Position numbers and translations under genes: made by a program. A DNA stretch of 64,000 nt, from positions 548,805,531 to 548,869,530 of the forward strand of contig NC_135497.1 of the NCBI RefSeq assembly GCF_052857255.1. Reading direction: 5' to 3'. The notes below the pieces were generated by a model that saw only the letters and a program-made list of their open reading frames with translations, was not told the origin of the DNA and searched no databases. Positions 46,863 through 54,739 of the stretch are shown here, one piece after another. The DNA is from Amblyomma americanum (taxonomy: Eukaryota; Arthropoda; Arachnida; Ixodida; Ixodidae). Numbering within the stretch: position 1 is the first letter of the stretch; the number at the start of each line of letters is the position of its first letter.

Positions 46863-49648
46863 CGGGTTTCCGGACAGGCCGCCATTGGAATCTGAACCTG
46901 GCCACGTTTAACTCTAGAACTTTATCTAGTGAGGCTAGCCTAGCAGTGCTTTTCGAGGAACTAGTGGGAAATAAATGGGATGTGATTGGGCTTAGCGAAG
47001 TTAGGAGGACAGGTGAGGCGTATACAGTACTTAAGGACGGACACATACTGTGCCTTCGCGGATTAGAGGATAGACGAGAACTAGGTGTGGGACTCCTGAA
47101 TAATAAGGATATAGCTGTCAACGTAATGGAGTTCTATAGTATTAACGAGAGGGTAGCAGCTACAGTAATTAGGCTGAAGAGGAGGTACAAGCTGAAAGTG
47201 GTGCAGGCCTACGCGCCCACGTCCAGTCATGATGTCCAAACCGTTGAAAGTTTCTATAAGGACATAGAATTGGCAATGAATAAAGTAAAATCGCAGTACA
47301 CTGTACTGAGGGGCGACTTCAATGCGGAGGTGGGCAAGAAGAAGGCTCACGACCACGCTGTAGGTGACTATGAGATAGGCTCTAGAGAAAGCAGGGGAGA
47401 GTTATTAGTCGAATTCGCGGATAGAAATAATTTACGGATCATGAATACTTTCTTCCGCAAACGAGATAACAGGAAGTGGACCTAGAAGAGCCCCAATGGT
47501 GAAACTAAAAATGAAATCGACTTCATACTATGCGCTAAACCTGGCATCATTCAGGATGTGGCCGTCCTCGGAAAGGTGCGTTGTAGCGACCACAGAATGG
47601 TAAGGTCTAGACTTTGCTTAGACTTGAAGAGGGAACGGAAGAAGCTAGGGAAGAAGACCATTAACGAGTTAGCCGTAAGAGGGAAAGCACAGGAGTTTAG
47701 GATAGCGCTGGAAAACAGATATTCGGCTTTAACTGAGGAAGACAACCTTGATGTTCATACAATGCACGATAATCTGACATCAATAATTACGGAGTGCGCA
47801 GTAGAAGTAGGCGGTAGGACAAATTCTACAGCATACCGGGAAGCTATCTCAGGTGACGAAAGATCTGATTAAGAAGCGCCAAAGCGTAAGGTAGTCGATA
47901 ATAAGGAAGTTAAATATGGAGAGAATCGAGCATGCTCTAAAGAACGGAGGTAACCTAAAAGCAGTGAAGAGGAAATTAGGCATAGGTAAAAACCAGATGT
48001 ATGCATTAAGAGGCAAGCAGGGCAATGTCATTAGCAATATGGATAAGACAGTTAACGTAGCCGAAGAGTTCTACAGAGATCTGTAGAGTAACCAATGTAA
48101 TCAGAGCGTTAATGAGGAAGACAGCGGTGCCGAGCAATACGTCATCCCGCCAGTAACGAAAGATTAAGTAAAGAAAGCCTTAGAAGTAATGAAAAGGTGA
48201 AAAGCAGCTCGGTAGGACCAGGTAACAGCAGATCTGTTGAAGGATGGGGGAGACATCGTGCTAGAAAAACTAGCCACCCTCTATAAGCAATGCCTTATTA
48301 CCTCGACTGTAGCAGAGGCTTGGAAGAATGCAAACATTATCTTAATCCATAAGAAGGGAGACGCCAAGGACTTGAAAAATTACAGGCCGATCAGCTTGCT
48401 ATCCGTTGCCTACAAATTATTTACTAAGGTAATCGCTAATAGAGTGAGGGCAACGTTAGACTTTAATCCACCAATTGACCAGGCAGGCTTTCGTGAAGGA
48501 TATTCGACAATGGATCATATTCACACTATCAATCAGGTGATTGAGAAATGCGCAGAATATAACCAACCTCAACATATAGCTTTCATTGATTACGAGAAAG
48601 CATTCGACTCAGTGGAAACCTCAGCAGTCATACAGGCGTTGCGTAATCAGGGGTAGAAGAGCCTTGTGTCAAAATACTGGAAGATATATATAGCAACTGT
48701 ACAGCTACTATAGTCCTCCATAAAGTCAGCAATAAAATTCCAATAAAGAAGGGAGTCAGGCAAGGAGACACGATCTCGCCAATGCTGTTGACTGCATGTT
48801 TACAGGAGGTATTTCGAGACCTGAATTGGGAACAGTTGGGAATAAGAATAAACGGACAATACGTAAATATTCTGCGATTCGCTGATATTTCCTTGCTGAG
48901 TCACACACGAGGTGAACTGCAAATCATGATCAATGAGTTAGACAGGCAGGGCAGATTGTTGTGTCTAAAAATTAACGTGCAGAAAACCAAGGTAATGTTC
49001 AACAGCCTAGCAAGCGAACAACAGTTCACAATTGGCAGCGAGAGCCTAGAAGTTGTGACGCAATACGTCTACTTAGGGCATGTAGTGACAGCTGATCCGG
49101 ATCATGAGAGGGAGATAACTAGAAGGATAACAATGGGGTGGAGCGCATAATACAAATTCTTGCAGATCATGAGTGGCAGTTTACCAATTTCCCTCACGTG
49201 GAAAGTGTACAACAGCTTTATCTTACCGGTACTCACCTACAGGGCAGAAACGTGGAGGCTAACGAAAAGAGTTCAGCTTAAGAGAAGGACAACGCAGCGA
49301 GCCATTGAACGAAAAATGATAGGTGTAACTTTAAAAAACCGGAAGCGGGCAGAGTGGGTGAGGGAACAAACGCGGGTTAATGGCATCCTAATCGATATCA
49401 ACAGAAAGAAATGGGCTTGGGCAAGGCATGTAATGCGACGGCAAGACAACCGCTGGTCCTTAAGGGTAACGGAGTGGGTTCCAAGAGAAAGTAAGCATAG
49501 CAGGGGCGGCAAAAGGTTAGGTGGGAGTATGAGATTAAGAAGTGTCCAGGGAAACAGTGGATGCAGCTGGCAAAGGCTGGGTTAATTGTAGAGACATGGG
49601 AGAGGCCTTTGCCCTGCAGTGGATGTAGTCAGGCTGATGATGATGATG
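46863..49648 (+). mobile_element. RTE-clade LINE, copy E (dead, least decayed of its group)
   Basis: Shares the 5' satellite junction, the 64-bp deletion and the one-base frameshift with A, B and C, but lacks the two TAA codons found in their endonucleases. It therefore branched off before those arose. Ends in (TGA)n at 49648, and 47 bp further on the CR1-like LINE interrupts its satellite. Confidence 0.9.
46865..49600 (+). pseudogene. RTE endonuclease-reverse transcriptase remnant, copy E
   Basis: The endonuclease is in one frame from 46865 to about 47820 apart from a TAG (47483-47485) where copies A-D have TGG (Trp, in WTWK). LSEVRR, RGDFNAEV and CSDHRMV are all present. A one-base insertion near 47822 and the shared connector deletion follow. 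RT motif A is present (about 48237-48656). After the shared frameshift, motif C has lost one codon: FADISLL instead of FADDIALL, removing one catalytic Asp. The C-terminal domain continues to about 49585. Confidence 0.88.
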
Positions 49649-49695
49649 GTATGGGATGGTACGGTAGGGTATGGTATGTATGGCATAGTACGGTA
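49649..49695. repeat. TATGG satellite fragment S11
   Basis: 47 bp of satellite between RTE copy E and the tail of the CR1-like LINE. Together with S12 it forms the array that follows every RTE copy. Confidence 0.85.
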
Positions 49696-49835
49696 TGTAT
49701 TTATTTATTTATTTATTTCAGTATACTGCAAGCCAGAGTTGGCCCAAGCAGGAGGGGCATACAACTAAAAAAATTTCTAAAAGAGCACCAGCTACAAAAC
49801 CGCGAGTCAGTAAACAGGACACAAAACCAGAGTCA

Positions 49836-50171
49836 TCAAACAAGATACTGGGAGCCATACAATAAGTTCTTGAGCTCCTTCTCAAAATTCCTAGACTTAC
49901 ATAGACCCGAAGGAAGGCCATTCCACTCCGCGACAGTGCTCGGAAAAAAACTGTTCTTAAACCCACTAGTTCGCGCGAAAATTGGTGCTAATGACTGCTC
50001 ATGTACATGACGTGTTCTCCTAGTGCTCGCCAGCTTCACACAATCAGGAAGATCTGCCTTCAGATTTCCAGACATGTAATTATGAAGCAGTACTAGACGG
50101 GTAACTTTTCTTCTTATTGTCAAGAACTGTAAATTACTCTTTCGAATTAATGCAGTTGGAGAGTCTATCCT
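49836..50171 (-). pseudogene. C-terminal part of CR1-like ORF2 beyond a TGA
   Basis: In the same frame as ORF2 and directly after the TGA at 50172-50174, coding sequence continues (RIDSPTALIRKSN... to SFFPSTVAEWNGLP) and ends near 49836. The AEWNGLP segment is typical of the C-terminal domain of CR1-type LINE proteins, showing that the TGA is a mutation and not the native end. Confidence 0.75.
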
Positions 50172-52571
50172 TCAATATTTCCCATAAATAAAACGAACTG
50201 CTTTTCGCTGAACACGTTCCAGTTGAGCAATGTCTTTCTTGTTATGCGGGTCCCACACTGCTGCCGCATATTCAAGTCGGGATCTAACACAAGCCTTGTA
50301 TGCAGTAATTCTGGTGCTCACGGGAGAGTTTCTGAGTTTTCTTTTAATAAACCATAATTTCTTTACTGCTGATGAGCAGATGTCAGCGATATGAGTGGAC
50401 CAAGTAAGTTTGTTCGTGAGGGTTACTCCGAGGTACTTATAGCTTTCAACTTCTAAAATGGGATGATTGTGAAGTATATAACTGTGAAATCTGGGCACTT
50501 TTTTCCTTGTGATTCCTAATAGTACGGTTTTGTTTGGGTTAATATCCATGCCCCAGCGCTCACACCAGTCCGCAATTGCTAATACAGTTTTTTGAAGTGA
50601 CAAGTGGTCAGAATCACCTACTACCTCTTTAAAAACTATACAATCATCGGCAAACAGCCTCACCTCTACATCCTTTTCAACAATATCCACTAGGTCATTT
50701 ACATAGATTAAAAATACCAGGGGTCCCAAGACACTGCCTTGAGGAACCCCTGAAGTCACATGCAGCATGTTAGAACAAGAGTCCTGGATTGCTACAAATT
50801 GCTGCCTATCTGTAAGATAGGCATGCACCCACCGAATTATAAAAGAGGGAAGTCCAATCGATTCAAGTTTAAACAATAATTTTCCGTGAGGCACCTTGTC
50901 AAATGCTCTACTAAAGTCAAAAAATAAGACGTCTGTTTGTCCGGAAGCATCCAGCACTCTTGAAAATTCATGCACTACAGATAAAAGTTGGGTAACAGTA
51001 GACATACCTCTCCTAAAACCATGTTGGTAAGCTGTTAAAATATTACGGTCCTCTAAAAATTTTACAATATAACAAAAAATAGCATGCTCTAACAACTTAC
51101 AGCAATTATTCGTCAAAGAAACAGGGCGATAATTGGTAACTAGTTGGCAGTCACCTTTCTTAAGGATAGGGACAACTCGAGCCTTACGCCAATCAGACGG
51201 TATAACACCTGTTGTCAAAGACAAGTTAAACATATCAGTTAAGTATTGAGATATTTGTTCCGCGTAGCGTTTAAGAAATGAATTCGGAACACCATCGGGT
51301 CCGGAAGATTTTTTTGTGTTAAGTTTAAGTAACATTGCTAAAACTCCTTCGCGACTAATCAGTTCGTTAATACAAACAGAAGAATAATCATTACTACAAA
51401 CACACTGAGGTTTAAAATCATCTAGCTTCGTGAAAACACTCTGGAAGTAATTGTTAAAATGCGTTGCAATCTCATTAGCATCTGTTACAGTCACCTCGTC
51501 AATTTTTATCTTCGTAATTTCGTGCCTGGAAGGATTCAAATGGCGCCAGAACTTTGATGGGTCCGACCTCATGAACTCTTCAAGCCTGTTTTTGAAAAAG
51601 CTATTTCTGGCTTCTCTTACATTCTCTGCCATCTTGCTTTTTAATGACCCAAACAGTGGAGTTCCTGTCCTGTGCTGTTTCCTAAGTCTTTTAAGTTTCC
51701 GTTTAACATGAATTATCTCTCTATTAATCCAAGGATTTTCACTGCGTTTAACGACTTTCTTGAGCGGAACATATTTGTCAATACAAAACTTAACTGCATT
51801 GCAGAATTGTGTCCAACAACCCTCAACATCACTGGTAACAGAGCTAAGGTGACATTCCAAATAATCAAGAATCGCGACATCATCAACTCTGCTAAAATCT
51901 CTGAAGCTGATCACTTTAACGGTTTTATCGGTCTTATCACCAGTGATTTTCCCGCAAAAGCATATTAATTTGTGGTCGGAGATGCCACGCTCTACGTGAA
52001 CAGTGCCATTACTGAACGACTCGCTCACAAACAACAGGTCCAAGATCGCTGATCCCCGTGTACAGTCATGCACAATCTGTTCAAGATTGAGCGAGAACAT
52101 CATATCTAAAATGAAATCATTAGACGAAGAGAGGCCATAGTTCAAGTCATTCCAGTTAACAGACGGCAAATTAAAGTCACCGGTAATAATTATATTCTTA
52201 CCACGAAATTTCAGCAAATAATCGTATAGCCTGCTCAAAAACAAATCATCCGAGTCCGGCGCACGATAAACTGCACAAAGAACAAACGTGTTCCCCCAAA
52301 TAGAAACCTTCAAACACAAACTTTCATGGTCTTCTAACTGGTCGATTTCAAAGACATCGATACTGTTTTTTACAATGATCGCTACTCCCCCACCACGGGA
52401 AGCCCTATCTCTTCTTTGCATTTTATATCCTGGTGGTATAATCTCATCATCTCTAATCATATCGTGCAAACAGGTTTCAGTTAGCACGCAGATGTGCGGA
52501 TCATACTGCAATAACATGTGTTCAAGTTCGTTCACCTTATTAACTATGCTTCTAGCATTCAGAGAAATCAT
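50172..52571 (-). CDS. CR1-like LINE ORF2: endonuclease-reverse transcriptase
   Basis: 799-codon open frame on the minus strand. The APE-like endonuclease occupies roughly residues 1-220: SLNARS, TETCLHD (catalytic Glu), GDFNLPSVNW and RGISDHKLI (Asp-His). RT is at roughly 400-680: GPDGVPNSF, NYRPVSLTNNC, FFDFSRAFDKVPH (motif A), SGVPQGSVLGP (motif B), LFADDCIVF (motif C) and YKYLGVTLT. It nicks target DNA and primes cDNA synthesis from the element RNA. Residue 799 is followed by an in-frame TGA and then about 112 more homologous codons, so it is slightly truncated. The first ATG (52571) is 8 codons after the ORF1 TAG in the same frame, so ORF2 may be reached by readthrough or reinitiation. 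Confidence 0.9.
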   Translation of the reverse strand: MISLNARSIVNKVNELEHMLLQYDPHICVLTETCLHDMIRDDEIIPPGYKMQRRDRASRGGGVAIIVKNSIDVFEIDQLEDHESLCLKVSIWGNTFVLCAVYRAPDSDDLFLSRLYDYLLKFRGKNIIITGDFNLPSVNWNDLNYGLSSSNDFILDMMFSLNLEQIVHDCTRGSAILDLLFVSESFSNGTVHVERGISDHKLICFCGKITGDKTDKTVKVISFRDFSRVDDVAILDYLECHLSSVTSDVEGCWTQFCNAVKFCIDKYVPLKKVVKRSENPWINREIIHVKRKLKRLRKQHRTGTPLFGSLKSKMAENVREARNSFFKNRLEEFMRSDPSKFWRHLNPSRHEITKIKIDEVTVTDANEIATHFNNYFQSVFTKLDDFKPQCVCSNDYSSVCINELISREGVLAMLLKLNTKKSSGPDGVPNSFLKRYAEQISQYLTDMFNLSLTTGVIPSDWRKARVVPILKKGDCQLVTNYRPVSLTNNCCKLLEHAIFCYIVKFLEDRNILTAYQHGFRRGMSTVTQLLSVVHEFSRVLDASGQTDVLFFDFSRAFDKVPHGKLLFKLESIGLPSFIIRWVHAYLTDRQQFVAIQDSCSNMLHVTSGVPQGSVLGPLVFLIYVNDLVDIVEKDVEVRLFADDCIVFKEVVGDSDHLSLQKTVLAIADWCERWGMDINPNKTVLLGITRKKVPRFHSYILHNHPILEVESYKYLGVTLTNKLTWSTHIADICSSAVKKLWFIKRKLRNSPVSTRITAYKACVRSRLEYAAAVWDPHNKKDIAQLERVQRKAVRFIYGKY

Positions 52572-52595
52572 ACGGAGCTGGTGTGACTGTTGTTG

Positions 52596-53468
52596 CTAGC
52601 TTTGGGAAAGCGCACTGCACAAATCAGGAACCAAACGGCGAGAGCCTGTCTTTTCATCCCACGTGTAAACTTTGCCATCAATTCGAAGCTTATCGTGTTT
52701 CAGTGACACCTTTTTCCCGGCTGCCTTATCTGCTCTAGCACTTTCCCACAGCTGCTTGCGTATGCGCTGCGTGTCAGCGGTGTAATCATTCTGCAAACTT
52801 ATTCCAGTTCCTTTCAGCTTCCTGGCATTTCGCAAAACTTCTTGTTTCTCTGCATAGTTGTGAAAACTTAAAATAACCGGCCTTACCAACGAACCCTTTC
52901 CTAGTCTTTGAATTTTTGCAATAGAAGAACAGGTCACTCCCAATCTATGCTTGATAACATCGTTGACTATTGCTTTACGCAATTCAAATTCAGATTCATT
53001 TTCGAGCTCTGAAATCCCAAAAACCACAAGGTTAGATTTCCGATCACGGTCTTCAAATTTGGGAAATATTTCATTCTGGTTCCTCAGGATATCCTTAACA
53101 TTAGCTGTGAAAGCGTTTAGTTGCTCCGTCCCCGCCCCATTTGATTTCAACTCATTGATGCTTACTTCAAGGTTAATCAGACGCCTACCAAAACCAGACA
53201 CGATTTCTTCAGTGAGTTTAAGGCATGCTTTGATGTCTGCAATGTCAGCCCTAATGGCCTGTTGTCCATCAATAATTCTGAGATAAGTTTCCTCCAGTGG
53301 GGGACCAGGGTTAACCTCGATATCCCCGCACAACACCAGCATACAGGAGCAGAAACAGTTGTAGGCAATATTTAAACACATGCGTGGGCACGGGAGGACT
53401 ACAAGAAATCTATCGTCGCTACGAAAGGAAGAGCAATAACTAACCTGCGCCACAAAGAAAAGACGCAT
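52596..53468 (-). CDS. CR1-like LINE ORF1 protein with N-terminal 2A motif
   Basis: 290 residues from the ATG at 53468 (MRLFFVAQVS). I chose this start because the longer frame (from 53876) reads through tandem 5' UTR repeats. Residues 1-47 are hydrophobic and Cys-rich. Residues 47-56 are CGDIEVNPGP, a 2A ribosome-skipping motif (D-x-E-x-N-P-G-P). A helical, coiled-coil-like stretch (about 60-130) is followed by an RRM-like block (KSNLVVFGISE, about 137-215) and a C-terminal block around LRIDGKVYTWDE. This is the layout of LINE ORF1 nucleic-acid chaperones. The 2A would release the N-terminal peptide from the RNA-binding part. The ORF ends in TAG. Confidence 0.85.
   Translation of the reverse strand: MRLFFVAQVSYCSSFRSDDRFLVVLPCPRMCLNIAYNCFCSCMLVLCGDIEVNPGPPLEETYLRIIDGQQAIRADIADIKACLKLTEEIVSGFGRRLINLEVSINELKSNGAGTEQLNAFTANVKDILRNQNEIFPKFEDRDRKSNLVVFGISELENESEFELRKAIVNDVIKHRLGVTCSSIAKIQRLGKGSLVRPVILSFHNYAEKQEVLRNARKLKGTGISLQNDYTADTQRIRKQLWESARADKAAGKKVSLKHDKLRIDGKVYTWDEKTGSRRLVPDLCSALSQS
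53301..53330 (-). other. 2A ribosome-skipping motif
   Basis: Encodes CGDIEVNPGP. It contains every residue of the D-(V/I)-E-x-N-P-G-P consensus, with skipping expected between the last Gly and Pro. Similar motifs near ORF1 N termini are known from CR1-like and trypanosome LINEs. Confidence 0.85.
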
Positions 53469-53667
53469 GGTGAACGTCCGCCGCCGTGCGTCCTCTCCGC
53501 GCCCACTGACGATGTTAGCTGTCGTTGCAGTCTTTATAGGCGTCGATCCTGATGACGTCTGCCATCCTGATGACGTGTTCCAGCTTTGATTATGAACTGT
53601 CACTGTGTCGTCGCTGATAAGGGAATGATTCCCAGCTTGCGTCCCGCTGAAGCCTGACCAGGGTGTG
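53445..53667 (-). repeat. 5' UTR direct repeat, inner copy (223 bp)
   Basis: Second of two near-identical direct repeats spaced 273 bp start to start. It includes the ORF1 start region (ATG at 53468) at its 3' end. Similarity to the outer copy stops at about 53444, within the ORF1 signal-like region. Confidence 0.85.
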
Positions 53668-53717
53668 GTAGGTGTGATGTGAAGCCACGCTGATGCATTG
53701 CCCGAAAGCAGCAAAGC

Positions 53718-53940
53718 CTGCGCCAGAAAGAAAAGACGCATGGTGAACGTCCGCCGCCGTGCGTCCTCTCCGCGCCCACTGACGATGTTAGCTGTCGTTG
53801 CAGTCTTTATAGGCGTCGATCCTGATGACGTCTGCCATCCTGATGACGTGTTCCAGCTTTGATTATGAACTGTCACTGTGTCGTCGCTGATAAGGAAATG
53901 ATTCCCAGCTTGCGTCCCGCTGAAGCCTGACCAGGGTGTG
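53718..53940 (-). repeat. 5' UTR direct repeat, outer copy (223 bp)
   Basis: First repeat at the element's 5' end (minus strand begins CACACCCTGGTCAGG). A 50-bp spacer (53668-53717) separates it from the inner copy. Such tandem 5' monomers act as internal promoters in several LINE families; promoter function here is inferred. Its own ATG gives an N-terminal sequence MRLFFLAQALLLSGNASA in frame with ORF1. Confidence 0.82.
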
Positions 53941-54739
53941 ATGGTATGGATGATAAGGTACGGTATGTACGGTATGGTACAGTGTGATATGGTATGGTAT
54001 GGAATGGTATGGTACAGTACGGTATGCTATGGAATGGTACAGCACAGTATGGTACGGTACGGTATGCAGTGGTATGGTATGGTATGATATGGTATGGCAT
54101 GGAAGAGTAATTACATTATGGAACGGTATGGTATGGTATGAAATTCTATGTGTGGTATTGTATGGTACGGTACGCTATGGTACGGTATGGTATGGAATGG
54201 TATGTACGGTATGGTACAGTATGGTATGGTAAGGTATTGTATCGTATGATACGGTATTGTATGGTATGGTACGGTATGGTATGGTTTGGTATGGTATGGT
54301 GCGGTAAGGTATGGTATGGAATGGAACGTATGGTATGGTCAGTATGGTACAGCATGGTATGGTATGTATGGTATGGCACGATATGGTACAGTAAGTATGG
54401 TGTGTTATGGTAGGGTACGGTATGGCACGGTATAGTAAAGTATGGTACGGTATGATATGGAAAGGTATGGTATGGTAAGGTATGGAATGTTATGTATAGT
54501 AGGGTACAGTATGGTATGGAATTGTATGTATGGTATGTTTAGGTATGGCATGACATTCGTATGATAGGGAATGGTATGTATGGTATGGTATGGTACGGTA
54601 TGGTACGGTGCGATATGGCACGGTATGGTACGGTATGGTGTGGAATAGTATGTATGGTATAGTACGGTATGGTGTGGTACGATATGGTATGGTATCGTAC
54701 GGTAAGGTATGGATGGGTATGTATTGTATGGTACGGTAT
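53941..54739. repeat. TATGG satellite array S12
   Basis: Starts with the GATAAGGTACGGTATGTACGG string that also follows RTE copies A and B, so it is the displaced continuation of S11. Ends at the tail of the I-clade LINE. Confidence 0.93.

Larger units (their letters stand above)
49696..53940 (-). mobile_element. CR1-like LINE, nearly intact (4.2 kb)
   Basis: Minus-strand non-LTR retrotransposon with a tandem-repeat 5' UTR, ORF1 with a 2A-type motif, ORF2 (endonuclease and RT) and an (AAAT)n-type 3' tail at 49699-49713. Only one premature stop, a TGA at 50172, separates it from full coding capacity, so it is far younger than its neighbours. It is inserted in TATGG satellite: S11 and S12 on its two sides resemble the continuous arrays that follow RTE copies A-C. 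ORF2 motifs suggest the CR1/L2 group; the exact clade needs a tree. Confidence 0.88.

Noticed and set aside
53445..53876. ORF1 of the CR1-like LINE starting at 53876
   Set aside because: The extra 136 codons are a readthrough of the tandem 5' UTR repeat; the ATG at 53468 just before the 2A region is a more economical start. The extension is kept as a finding, not as the annotated start.
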